Shown piece by piece: positions 27,101 to 34,557 of a stretch of DNA of 34,903 nt. The stretch comes from Catenibacterium mitsuoka_A (GTDB lineage Bacteria > Bacillota_I > Bacilli_A > Erysipelotrichales > Coprobacillaceae), in NCBI RefSeq assembly GCF_964259225.1, contig NZ_CAXVKN010000020.1; one strand, written 5' to 3'. Below the pieces are notes generated by a model that was not told where the DNA came from, made no database searches, and saw only the letters and a list, made by a program, of their open reading frames with translations. Made by a program: the position numbers and the translations under genes. Positions within the stretch are counted from its first letter, which is position 1. Each line of letters opens with the position of its first letter.

Positions 27101-27648
27101 AGAAAGATTCTGAACGAATCAAGCATATATACGAAGTTAGTGAAGAAAATGCACGTCTTTCTAAGATGTTGAATTATCCTGGTTTAAGAGAGGGGTTTGT
27201 TAAACATAAGTATGCCACTCGTTTTGAAGTAAATGATTATATGTTATCACCTGTTTTATACCAGAATATCTATAAGGGAAGACTAGGAGAGTTTGTAGGT
27301 CATTTTATTATAAAGAAAGAATTAGGTATTGATCTAGATGAACTTAAACCAAACGAATATGAACGTTTTGATTATAAACGTGGTAAGGTCTATATCGATT
27401 TAAAACATTGGAGATATTCAAACTTTGATTCTAAGAAAATGACTAAGAAGATTATTGATAAGCTAGATGAAATAGGTGGAGAAAAGGCAATCATTATTAA
27501 TATATTTGATGAAAATAAATCAGATAAGATTATTGAATCTCCGAGAATCATTGAAATACCTTCTCTACTTGAAGAAGATGGATTCCATGCTAATCAAGAA
27601 GCAATTAATAAAATAAGAATGTGTTTGGAGGAATATAAAGATGATTAA
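24175..27648 (+). CDS. SF2 helicase-like protein with C-terminal nuclease-like domain
   Basis: 1157 residues. SF2 motifs are spread over the chain: an unusual Walker A NTPTGSAKS (K27), motif II FIDEVD (226-229), motif III GLSAT (500-504), a motif IV/V-like VISAYATIGAGQNM near 690-705, and motif VI QAVGRLSR (820-827). Long inserts separate I from II and II from III, as in DinG-like or CRISPR Cas3-like enzymes rather than compact DEAD-box proteins. The last 130 residues have a restriction-nuclease-like pattern: GRLGE1039-F, D1066-YKRG, then YID1075-LK1077-HW. The glycine normally before the Walker A lysine is Ala26. The gene overlaps the NYN gene by 4 bases and the next gene by 8. Confidence 0.82.
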   Translation: MKELLEKIFEQRSNGLYFVNTPTGSAKSYSAVQLMKNNYRKFDKHFIFITNNLNNLPMDDLKNALGEDEYKTNVLRVESVVDNIVHHFYEAHIPDEFQDLDSYRNLKRSLDIYKHFQKEFKNRNVTLEMLQKSQEDLVSADTKFRKEVRNKLMTAEFKKKNVDDRKKDMKALHSWLSVLYPAMFIEDYKIICMSVKRFFTSIDPIYKKKYKFSESEIINDSILFIDEVDATKNEINDIIIESSLSSTVDLIPMVYRITSPFIHWEDNTPKDVKDLVPENDSQLKDIRKKALKIRNKYHDELPYYCPGIKNRNFLMSDSTFHASFDGLSKKRAYAYYDEEHNRMTIKIFDSEERKKELPKISSEVYSLFSIIGEMSNFLVSVKRYIKKLGSAHKNDKNLKAEEDDLINDEEAVRSIYHLFKLSDPDISYIDNDINIQPVMKVSKTKNEFKKTNNYYNRGIRSFEFTNKKDSGFNTTFHYMHLIKSAECILAMLAKKATVIGLSATCNIDSVLSNHSLKYLKETLEDDFHIIEEEDHQRIQDTYSLLNEKYETGEIQVKVEEIDYHNENLKEAIRLVFSDSKHQNEVYKILTQDMEADKKGYYAKRYLMVAQAYRYFVSHKDIHSFLCLNNALPKETGNLRLLKLKELFRLVNIECGVDENKKNYIVLKSGATFDEDKEKILKSLKEGKKIFVISAYATIGAGQNMAYDLPKGLDTINLTDFANKKDGRNKKKDFDGIFLGDITNVITNLYDTESGFKEEDLLHYLIEVENLYENNEIDHRTLSKCISAGYEKLKNPKEKGFNTELKGCRSIRLFKTKQIIQAVGRLSRSFNKNKVIHILVTRDIVNSFDTSILETEILSPETIKLAEYAKERQEDVPVYDYVENEASHISSSGKFYIYELLSGDWTSQQIQRYKRLGETCLKHPTISNKDDEIVKEYYIHSSEPMNKYYFVGEHDFEYTDVYFNESKEEVIVRLQNKKDSERIKHIYEVSEENARLSKMLNYPGLREGFVKHKYATRFEVNDYMLSPVLYQNIYKGRLGEFVGHFIIKKELGIDLDELKPNEYERFDYKRGKVYIDLKHWRYSNFDSKKMTKKIIDKLDEIGGEKAIIINIFDENKSDKIIESPRIIEIPSLLEEDGFHANQEAINKIRMCLEEYKDD

Positions 27649-29680
27649 AACAAATAAAGTAAAGCTTGAAATCCATTATGATCATATTATTCGTGATTAT
27701 GACCTTTATAGAATACAACCAAAACGAACTGATGAGAAAGATGAAGAAAAATGTGTTCTGAAAAGAAGCTTAGAAAAACTAGACCAATTATCTCCAGTAT
27801 TAGCTGTACTTTATAGATATAAAGGTCCAGTTTATCTTATATTTGAAAAAGGAAGTGTATGTTCAGAAGACCTTCAATCACATATCAATCAATATGATAA
27901 AGGCAGTATTGTAGAACCGTTAGATATAAAGGATCCTTTAAGTATAACACCGACTGAATTATCTCAATTGTTGATCAATATGTTGCCTAATATGGAATTC
28001 TCTCAGAAGTTTAATAACATCTCAGGTAGATATTTCAGTTTCAATCAGAAGTCTTTTAGAAAAGATTGTATTCTAGCATATCATATTAGTTTGATTGAAT
28101 CAGAAACAAGTAAGCAGGAATGTATGGTGCATATGGAGGGTGAATCTTATCATCGTTTATCTAAAGTATTAGAGTATAATGACAAATATAGAAATGATAT
28201 TTTAAAACTGCCTAGATATTACAAAAGTAATGAAGGATATGTACTTCGTCGATGCCTTACACCATTAAGTACAGATCAGTGTTTTGTGAGAAGAAGTGTA
28301 TATCGCAGACAAAGAGAGGACTTTGTGAATAGTCTAGATATTCATGATATTCAGGGGTTTGAGAATTCTAAGTGTGGTATGTTGCATCAATTTTATATTG
28401 ATGTTGATTTACATCTTAATGATTATATTCAATTACATCCTATAGATTTAGATAATGAACAGATGGCCAATACATATTCAGACTTCTTATCCCAGGATTA
28501 TATAAGAAATCTATATAATGATTTAGGTGTTCATTTGATTGACCGTGTGAACGATAGTTCATCTAAGAAGATGATTGATTTAATTGTTTCTAAATTAAAG
28601 GATAGAGGTATCGATAATATTCATTATGATAAAGGTAAACAGTTCAATATTGCATTGATTCATAATCAGAAATATTGTAAGAACAATAAAATACCAGACC
28701 AGCATGTCAGTGATCTAAACTTCCAACATATCACTTATGAGACTTGTATTGCTAGAGATAATACAGTTGATATTAGTGATAATATTATGGATAGGATTCT
28801 AATGGAATTACTTATTAAAAGAGATATCGCAAATAGAAGTATATCTATATATCACTGGAATTGGGATAAACCAGTTGAATATGTTACAAGAGAATCTGAA
28901 CGTTGTGGTAATAAAAAAATTACTAAGTATTTTCTCTTAAGTGTATTTCCTGATGGGAGCATGGATTACTATAAGATTGAGGATGATACTTCAGAACTAT
29001 ATCAGAGATATGAATCTGTCTTTACAAATTATAAAAGTTCTGTTTTTGAACCAGAATTATTGATTTCTACTCAAGATTATCAAGCTTTAATAAGTGATAG
29101 TAAGATGATGGTTTTACCTGATTTAAAAGAACTTGATTTTAGACTCAATGCATATAGGAAAGATAAAGAAATTTCCAAGAGTAAACTAACACGTCTATTA
29201 AAGTCTTTTGTGGAAACAAATGAAGAATACAGAGAAGAAATAGAACGTATACTAAAGAATTTAAATAAAAACACTTATCAATATCAAGAGGTGGTTAGAA
29301 AAGCATCTAAAGCTGGTAATCCACCACTTATTAATTTAGCTACTTCTTTAGGAAGAAAGTTTGTAAAACATTGTAGAGATACTTCTAGAGTAGTATTTAA
29401 TCCATGTCTTAAGAGTGATGTTGTAAAGGTATTTCAGCATATTTATACTTTGAAGGATGAGGAGGATTCAAAGAAGTTATACTATTATGTTGGTAAAAAG
29501 GAGCCTATGAAGTTTACTCTTGTCAATGCATGTCATATTCGTAGAATAACAGTGTTAGAAGGAGCATTAGATGATGACTTTAAGAAGTTCATCTTTGATC
29601 AATTAAGTGTGAATTTCATTAGAAATAATGATTATACAGTAGTTCCATTCTTGAGAAAGTATATAGAAGAATTCAAATAA
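27641..29680 (+). CDS. Unrecognised third subunit of the NYN-helicase operon
   Basis: 679 residues; I do not recognise the family. The N-terminal 300 residues look like beta-rich domains (LSPVLAVLYRYKGPVYLIF; a repeated RRSVYRRQRED region near 220; FYIDVDLHLNDYIQLHPIDLD). Residues about 335-370 (FNIALIHNQKYC, then FQHITYETC) recall MID domains of Argonaute/pPIWI-type proteins, and the C-terminus (LYYYVGKKEPMKFTL, NDYTVVPFLRKYIEEF) could end a PIWI/RNase H-like fold. No catalytic DEDX set is evident. A coiled, charged segment lies near 500-545. It overlaps the helicase gene by 8 bases (GGAGG upstream), so all three proteins are coupled. The MID/PIWI reading is tentative. Confidence 0.85.
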   Translation: MIKTNKVKLEIHYDHIIRDYDLYRIQPKRTDEKDEEKCVLKRSLEKLDQLSPVLAVLYRYKGPVYLIFEKGSVCSEDLQSHINQYDKGSIVEPLDIKDPLSITPTELSQLLINMLPNMEFSQKFNNISGRYFSFNQKSFRKDCILAYHISLIESETSKQECMVHMEGESYHRLSKVLEYNDKYRNDILKLPRYYKSNEGYVLRRCLTPLSTDQCFVRRSVYRRQREDFVNSLDIHDIQGFENSKCGMLHQFYIDVDLHLNDYIQLHPIDLDNEQMANTYSDFLSQDYIRNLYNDLGVHLIDRVNDSSSKKMIDLIVSKLKDRGIDNIHYDKGKQFNIALIHNQKYCKNNKIPDQHVSDLNFQHITYETCIARDNTVDISDNIMDRILMELLIKRDIANRSISIYHWNWDKPVEYVTRESERCGNKKITKYFLLSVFPDGSMDYYKIEDDTSELYQRYESVFTNYKSSVFEPELLISTQDYQALISDSKMMVLPDLKELDFRLNAYRKDKEISKSKLTRLLKSFVETNEEYREEIERILKNLNKNTYQYQEVVRKASKAGNPPLINLATSLGRKFVKHCRDTSRVVFNPCLKSDVVKVFQHIYTLKDEEDSKKLYYYVGKKEPMKFTLVNACHIRRITVLEGALDDDFKKFIFDQLSVNFIRNNDYTVVPFLRKYIEEFK

Positions 29681-29682
29681 TG

Positions 29683-29722
29683 AAAAAAGGCTGTAGCGAA
29701 TTTAATCGCTGCAGTCTATTTT
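29683..29722. terminator. Bidirectional terminator between convergent genes
   Basis: AGGCTGTAGCGA (29688-29699) pairs with TCGCTGCAGTCT (29706-29717) including two wobble pairs, flanked by A6 and T5 runs. It ends the NYN operon rightward and the DUF4143 gene leftward, and contains the latter's stop codon. Confidence 0.9.
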
Positions 29723-30729
29723 TCTAACAACCAATCTATGAGATTAATTACCTTAATACCATCATAATTTCCAAGTGTATATCTATCTAAAGTAAGGATT
29801 ATTTTCTCATAATTGTCTTCAATTAGTTTTAGAGGACTAATCTCTCTGTTAAAAGTATTCTCGTCCACAAGTGATGCAGTAACCTGTATATAAGTATAGA
29901 CATCATTTCTTTTTGCAATGAAATCAACCTCTGCAAGTCCACTTCGTCCAATATTTACAATATATCTTCTTCTTAGAAGTTCTAGATAAACAATGTTTTC
30001 AATCGTGAATCCTAAATCATAAGATTGCTTTGGAAGAATATAATTACGAATTCCTGAATCTACAATATAATACTTCTTATTGGACTTTAATACTTCCTTA
30101 CCTGATATATCCATCACTTCAACAGGATAATAAAGGTATGACTCACACAATGCTTCCATATCTTTCACAATCACAGTATTATTTATTCCTTCTAGATACA
30201 TATCAATTTGTTCTTTATCCAGTTGTATTTGATTAATATAGGGGAAACCACCAGTTTTCATATATTTCTGAAAAGCTTCTTCTTTATCAGTTCCAGGTTT
30301 ATATATTTCTTTAAATGATAAAGGAAGAACATGTATTTCTATATATTGACTGTTTAAATGTGTGATTGGATGCTTGGTGGATCTTACAATATAGATATCA
30401 ATATTCTCTTTTACATAAAGGCTATCTACAACTTTTCCATAAGAAGGAACATTCTGTATTTCATCTAAGAAAACATAAATCATCTTGTTTTCTACTAATC
30501 TATCTTTGATATATTGGTAGAGTTTATGATAATCTAGCAACTCTTCATACTCTAGGTCATCAAAGTTAATAGAAATGATTTGTGATTGATCAACACCGCT
30601 ATTTAATAAATACTCTTGATACATTTTTAATAACGTAGTTTTTCCACAATGTCTAACTCCACTTATCAATTTTATTATATCTTGATCTTTCCACGATACT
30701 AATTGATTTAAATATGCTCTTCTTTCCAT
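29716..30729 (-). CDS. AAA_14/DUF4143 ATPase with an internal deletion
   Basis: 337 residues from the ATG at 30729, which has GAGGTG 9 bases upstream; a GTG at 30741 lies inside that site. Walker A is GVRHCGKTTLLK, Walker B is YVFLDEIQNV; LPLSFKEIY and TGGFPYI are typical of the family. The C-terminal DUF4143 nuclease-like part is present (KYYIVDSGIRNYIL, GFTIENIVYLELLRR, AEVDFIAKRNDVYTYIQV). Compared with the usual pattern, VKDME is joined directly to ALCESYLYYPVEVMDI near residue 192, so about 55 residues of the connecting winged-helix region are missing in frame. The GSNA-type segment after YIV is also degenerate (RSTKHPITHLN). It is probably impaired; the frame is intact. Confidence 0.82.
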   Translation of the reverse strand: MERRAYLNQLVSWKDQDIIKLISGVRHCGKTTLLKMYQEYLLNSGVDQSQIISINFDDLEYEELLDYHKLYQYIKDRLVENKMIYVFLDEIQNVPSYGKVVDSLYVKENIDIYIVRSTKHPITHLNSQYIEIHVLPLSFKEIYKPGTDKEEAFQKYMKTGGFPYINQIQLDKEQIDMYLEGINNTVIVKDMEALCESYLYYPVEVMDISGKEVLKSNKKYYIVDSGIRNYILPKQSYDLGFTIENIVYLELLRRRYIVNIGRSGLAEVDFIAKRNDVYTYIQVTASLVDENTFNREISPLKLIEDNYEKIILTLDRYTLGNYDGIKVINLIDWLLEK

Positions 30730-30756
30730 TATGATATTCACCTCTATTCTGTTTGA

Positions 30757-30765
30757 ATTATATCA
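30757..30765 (-). promoter_or_regulatory. Extended -10 promoter for the DUF4143 gene
   Basis: On the minus strand TGATATAAT forms an extended -10 about 28 bases upstream of the start. No clear -35 accompanies it. Confidence 0.5.
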
Positions 30766-30812
30766 TAATATTTTCTTGGGTTTGATTTATGAATACAAAT
30801 TCACAGAGTTAC

Positions 30813-30876
30813 ATTAGTGTTCAAATTTGAGAACACTAATGCTTAAAATCACAGTGCTGTTCAAATTTGAGAACAC
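30813..30876. promoter_or_regulatory. Twin palindromic operators 40 bp apart
   Basis: TGTTCAAATTTGAGAACAC occurs identically at 30818-30836 and 30858-30876, exactly 40 bases apart, or about four helical turns. The first copy is extended into a perfect 10-bp inverted repeat, ATTAGTGTTC/GAACACTAAT. Location between divergent genes suggests cooperative binding of an unknown regulator. Confidence 0.7.
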
Positions 30877-30946
30877 CTTATGTTTGATTCCTGTTTACAG
30901 AATGTTGCCAATAAGAGAAAATAAAAAAGAATAAGGAGATGCACCA

Positions 30947-31306
30947 ATGAAAGAAAATAAAACATTAGAAGAACTTATACAAGATTATAATGAGTGTAAA
31001 GAAATATTTGGTGATGCTGGTTTTACCAGTATTATGATAGCAAGTTCAATTTGTGATACATATAGTGAAAGAAAAGAATATGATAAGGCATCGGAGTATG
31101 CCAAAAGAAATTATGAAGCGAGTTTAAGAGAATACGGTGTTGATGAAATTACGACATTTGATTTACTGGCTAAACTTATAAAATGTTATGAAAAAGCAGA
31201 AGATAGGGAATCTATTGATTCTGTTGTTGATGAATATTATAGAATTCGAGAAGAGACTCTAGAAATTGAAATACCAGATTCAACGGATGATGATATTCTA
31301 TTCTAA
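30947..31306 (+). CDS. Small TPR-like protein
   Basis: 119 residues with AAGGAG upstream. The helical pattern, particularly YSERKEYDKASEYAKRNYEASLREYG followed by DEITTFDLLAKLIKCYEKAED, fits two to three tetratricopeptide repeats of the type found in kinesin-light-chain-like bacterial proteins. It is too short to bear any effector domain and may be a fragment or an adaptor. It sits just behind the twin operators, so it is likely regulated by them. Its stop codon lies in a small hairpin (31304-31321). Confidence 0.65.
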   Translation: MKENKTLEELIQDYNECKEIFGDAGFTSIMIASSICDTYSERKEYDKASEYAKRNYEASLREYGVDEITTFDLLAKLIKCYEKAEDRESIDSVVDEYYRIREETLEIEIPDSTDDDILF

Positions 31307-31389
31307 CACTCGTTAGTGTTAAATGAGCGTTAGAAAGTTAAAAACCGCATAACTAAGCCAAAAAATTAATATAATAATGAGCGTTAGAA
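31304..31389. repeat. Small hairpin plus a pair of 14-bp direct repeats
   Basis: TAACACT and AGTGTTA (31304-31310, 31315-31321) form a hairpin with no T-run. AATGAGCGTTAGAA then occurs at 31322-31335 and at 31376-31389, 54 bases apart. They lie upstream of the GH1 promoter and could be regulator sites. Confidence 0.6.
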
Positions 31390-31423
31390 TAATATATACT
31401 ATTTCTTTTCAAGTGTTACTTCC

Positions 31424-31452
31424 TTGAAATTCAAGTATAGCCTTAATAGAAT
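31424..31452 (+). promoter_or_regulatory. Promoter of the GH1 gene
   Basis: TTGAAA (31424-31429) and TAGAAT (31447-31452) are 17 bases apart, about 33 bases before the start codon. Confidence 0.6.
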
Positions 31453-31485
31453 TAAATAAGAATATAAATAAAGGAGTTAGTAAAG

Positions 31486-32826
31486 ATGCTAAGAAAAGAT
31501 TTCTTATGGGGTGGTGCAGTGACTGCCCATCAAAGTGAAGGTGGATATACTGAAGGGGGGAAAGTTCCTGCAGTATGTGACTTGACAGTTACTGGTAAGT
31601 TCTCAGACTTTAAAAATGGTATTGATGCTTATCATAGATACAAAGAAGACTTTGATTTATATAAAGAGTTAGGATTTAATGCATACCGTTTCTCTTTAGA
31701 CTGGTCTAGACTTATGAGTGATGAGAATACATATAATGAAGAAGGTTTTGCTTTCTATGATGAATTCATAGATGAATTACTAAAGAGGGGTATAGAACCT
31801 ATTCCTACACTCTATCACTTTGAAATGCCTGTATTCTTATATGAGAAATACAATGGCTTTGCGAGTAGAAAAGTAGTTGATATATTTGTGGAATTATGCA
31901 AGAAAATAGTAGATCGTTATTGTCATAAAGTAAAATACTGGATTATCTTCAATGAACAGAATGGAATACTACAGAAAGGACCAAAGATGTTCTTTGGGGC
32001 TGTTTGTCCAGAAGGAGAAAACCCTATTACTTTAGATCATCAAATTATGCATAACACTTTAATCGCGCATAGTTTGATTAACGAATACATCCATCAAAAA
32101 GGAGGCTATGTTTTAGGTATGGCCACTATTGTACAAAGTTATCCTGAAACATGTCATCCATTAGATACATTAGAATCTATGAAAGCTCAGAGTGAAGCAT
32201 TTGTATTCCTAGATGTCTTTGCGAGAGGACATTACAACAGCTATTTCCTAGCAAATATGAAACTAGAAGGTACAATGCCAGTCATAGAAGAAGGAGACTT
32301 TGAAATACTTAAGAAGGGTAAGACAGATGCTCTTGCGATAAGCTATTATATGTCTACTATTAGCCATTATGGTGAAGATAGTTTGACTAATGTAGAAGAT
32401 GTAGTTATTAAGAAGAACCCTTATTTAGAAATGTCTGAATTTGGCTGGACAATAGATCCTATTGGTTTACGTATTACTTTAAGACAACTCTATGACAGAT
32501 ATGAAATGCCTATCTATATTGTAGAAAATGGTTATGGATGTGATGATCAGTTAGTAGATGGTGTTATTAATGATGATTATCGTGTTGATTATATGAGAAA
32601 ACATATTGAAGAGATGAAGAAAGCTGTAGAAGAAGGTGTAGATTGCAGAGGATACTTGTCTTGGGGTCCTATTGATATCTTAAGCAGTCGTGCACAGATG
32701 AAGAAGAGATATGGTTTTGTCTATGTGAATAGAGATAATGATGACTTAAAGGATATGAGAAGAATTAAGAAGAAGTCATTTGAATGGTATAAGAATGTAA
32801 TAAGTAGTAATGGGGAAGTGTTGTAA
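31486..32826 (+). CDS. GH1 6-phospho-beta-glucosidase
   Basis: 446 residues, near the usual length of GH1. The N-terminus FLWGGAVTAHQSEGGY, the acid/base region IIFNE157-QN and the nucleophile region IYIVE347-NGYG are intact. The segment RAQMKKRYGFVYV near 405-420 resembles the loop that holds the 6-phosphate in phospho-beta-glucosidases. It should cleave PTS-imported phosphorylated beta-glucosides in the cytoplasm. GGAG precedes the start and a terminator follows, so the gene stands alone; no PTS or antiterminator gene is present here. It is not a close duplicate of the pseudogene at 15747, whose wording differs. Confidence 0.9.
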   Translation: MLRKDFLWGGAVTAHQSEGGYTEGGKVPAVCDLTVTGKFSDFKNGIDAYHRYKEDFDLYKELGFNAYRFSLDWSRLMSDENTYNEEGFAFYDEFIDELLKRGIEPIPTLYHFEMPVFLYEKYNGFASRKVVDIFVELCKKIVDRYCHKVKYWIIFNEQNGILQKGPKMFFGAVCPEGENPITLDHQIMHNTLIAHSLINEYIHQKGGYVLGMATIVQSYPETCHPLDTLESMKAQSEAFVFLDVFARGHYNSYFLANMKLEGTMPVIEEGDFEILKKGKTDALAISYYMSTISHYGEDSLTNVEDVVIKKNPYLEMSEFGWTIDPIGLRITLRQLYDRYEMPIYIVENGYGCDDQLVDGVINDDYRVDYMRKHIEEMKKAVEEGVDCRGYLSWGPIDILSSRAQMKKRYGFVYVNRDNDDLKDMRRIKKKSFEWYKNVISSNGEVL

Positions 32827-32849
32827 GGAGGAGTGATCCTCTTTTTTTT
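32825..32849 (+). terminator. Terminator of the GH1 gene
   Basis: AGGAGGA and TCCTCTT form a short stem closed by GTGA, followed by a T-run, directly after the stop codon. Confidence 0.8.
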
Positions 32850-32911
32850 AATCGGAAATAAGTTAAAAATCAATTATTCACTTAAAATTTAGAGAAAAAC
32901 AAGAAATTCTT

Positions 32912-33334
32912 TTGAATAATATAGTAGAGATAGAACATTATTTGTTTTCGGAAACAATTAAAGGAATAGTTACTTTCACAATGGCAAGAGAAATATTGAG
33001 AGAAGGAGGTTATTCGTTGATTAATGAAATAGAAAATCGTTTCAATAAAGAAATAGTAAGTACTCTTATACGTTTTTTTAAGAATAGTCAGTTAAATAAG
33101 AAAGGTGGTGTTTTATTCTTTTCTACTTATTATCTAGAACTTATGGATGAATATGACCGTAACGATAGCATATTTATTACAAGAAATAGTAATGGTATTA
33201 CTGTAGAAAATCTTTGTGATATTTTGAAAAGAAATGATATTAAGAAGAGTGAAGCTTATGAGAGTGGATATCTTCAAAGAACTACACCATCTTATAAGTC
33301 TTATATGAAGTTGAAGAAGAGTATGAGTGAATAA
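32912..33334 (+). CDS. Unrecognised protein upstream of an Abi_2 gene
   Basis: Up to 140 residues from a TTG at 32912; no strong ribosome site is visible and an ATG at 32981 could be the true start (117 residues). I recognise no family. The sequence has a basic C-terminus (YLQRTTPSYKSYMKLKKSMSE), a likely helical N-terminal part and a short beta segment (GGVLFFSTYYLELMDEYDR). It ends 30 bases before the Abi_2 gene in the same direction and is probably cotranscribed, which suggests a paired role such as antitoxin or regulator. That is inference from position only. Confidence 0.6.
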   Translation: MNNIVEIEHYLFSETIKGIVTFTMAREILREGGYSLINEIENRFNKEIVSTLIRFFKNSQLNKKGGVLFFSTYYLELMDEYDRNDSIFITRNSNGITVENLCDILKRNDIKKSEAYESGYLQRTTPSYKSYMKLKKSMSE

Positions 33335-33364
33335 CTGATTGAAAATATGAGGAGGTTAATAGTA

Positions 33365-34315
33365 TTGAAATCTAAGTACTCTATAGATGAGCAATTGAAA
33401 AATCTCGAAGACAAGAATGTTCAATTCAATATTATGAGTAAAGAAGAAGCACGAGAGTATCTACAAAATAGTACGTACTATTTTAAGTTGAAATCTTATG
33501 AGAAATCATTTGAATACAACGTGTCAAAGAATCAATATATTAATCTTAAATTTGCATATCTGGTAGAATTGTCTAAGCTAGATATGTACTTAAGGGAATT
33601 GATCATTAGAATATCATTGCATACAGAACATTTTTTGAAAGTCAAATTAATTGATGATCTTACAAAGAATGAAAAAGAAGATGGTTATCATGTTATAAGA
33701 GAACTGTTTTCTAAATATCCATTTATGGTAGACCATATTAATCAAAAGAAATATAATTCAGCATGTGCAGATTTGATTCATAAATATGAGAATAATTGGG
33801 CTGCTTGGAATTTGATTGAAGTTTTATCATTTGGTGATTTTATTAAGTTATATGAATTGTATTATTCATTATATCCAGAACAGACTAATGAAGTTGCTAG
33901 TGATCTTATATGGCCATTAAAATTCATTAGAAATGCATCGGCACATAATAACTGTTTGTTGAATACTTTGAGAAAACCATATGTATATACACATTTGTAT
34001 GACAAGAAGAGAAGAACAATTATAGTAAATAAGAGATTGGTTTCGCTATTATCATCAGTTCCTGTTATAACGAAAAATAACAGAAAGAAAAAGATAACTA
34101 ATCCTATTATTCATGATTTCGTGGCAAGTTTGTTTTTGTTTGATGAAATATGTACAAGTCAAGTGTTCAAAATGAAAATATTTACAGAAGTAAAAGAATT
34201 TGTGGATGGTAGACTGATTAAAAATAAAGAATTTTTCAATTTTGATAATGTTTTTACCACAATTTATGATTTTATTAGAAATGTAGTTGACTATTTGTAT
34301 GAAAAAAACGTATAA
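33365..34315 (+). CDS. Abi_2 (AbiD/AbiF-like) HEPN abortive infection protein
   Basis: 316 residues from the TTG at 33365, chosen because GAGGAGG lies about 9 bases before it and an ATG at 33347 lies upstream of that site. The N-terminus (YSIDEQLKNLEDKNVQF, EAREYLQNSTYYFKLKSY) is the standard Abi_2 opening. The region ELSKLDMYLRELIIRISLHTEHFLKVKL is characteristic, as is the HEPN motif R189-NASA-H194-NNCLLN. These proteins are RNase-like toxins linked to phage exclusion. The gene is followed at once by a structured RNA/terminator element whose second copy follows a remnant of the same gene end. Confidence 0.88.
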   Translation: MKSKYSIDEQLKNLEDKNVQFNIMSKEEAREYLQNSTYYFKLKSYEKSFEYNVSKNQYINLKFAYLVELSKLDMYLRELIIRISLHTEHFLKVKLIDDLTKNEKEDGYHVIRELFSKYPFMVDHINQKKYNSACADLIHKYENNWAAWNLIEVLSFGDFIKLYELYYSLYPEQTNEVASDLIWPLKFIRNASAHNNCLLNTLRKPYVYTHLYDKKRRTIIVNKRLVSLLSSVPVITKNNRKKKITNPIIHDFVASLFLFDEICTSQVFKMKIFTEVKEFVDGRLIKNKEFFNFDNVFTTIYDFIRNVVDYLYEKNV

Positions 34316-34325
34316 TGACTTCGGT

Positions 34326-34380
34326 GGACAAAAACATTTTGTTTTATGTAGCCCGACGCCTGCGTTGGACTACTTTTTTT
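34326..34380 (+). ncRNA. Structured 3' element after the Abi_2 gene, copy 1
   Basis: The element opens with GGACAAAAACATTTTG, where AAAACA can pair with TGTTTT. A stem follows: GTAGCCCGACG (34348-34358) with CGTTGGACTAC (34363-34373) around the loop CCTG, then a T-run. It is at least a terminator. Its duplication with compensatory base changes and its place by an AbiF-like gene suggest a functional RNA, possibly related to the published AbiF RNA motif, which I know by name but cannot align here. Confidence 0.6.
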
Positions 34381-34514
34381 ATATAAAATCGAAAGAAGAA
34401 ACTCTTCTCTATATAAAATGGATGAGCCTATAAGAATAAGAGTATCCTAGAATGTGTAGAAACATAAATGTCATGCTTCAAATACGAGGTAATTCTGAGT
34501 GGTTTGTCATAAAT

Positions 34515-34547
34515 GTTATTGACTATTTATATGAAAAGAATCTATAA
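34515..34547 (+). pseudogene. Remnant of the 3' end of a second Abi_2 gene
   Basis: The codons here read VIDYLYEKNL and stop, against VVDYLYEKNV and stop at the end of the intact gene. The remnant is followed at the same distance by the same RNA element. The preceding stretch from 34381 shows no readable gene, so a paralogous abi gene has been deleted except for its tail. Confidence 0.7.
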
Positions 34548-34557
34548 TACTGACGAA

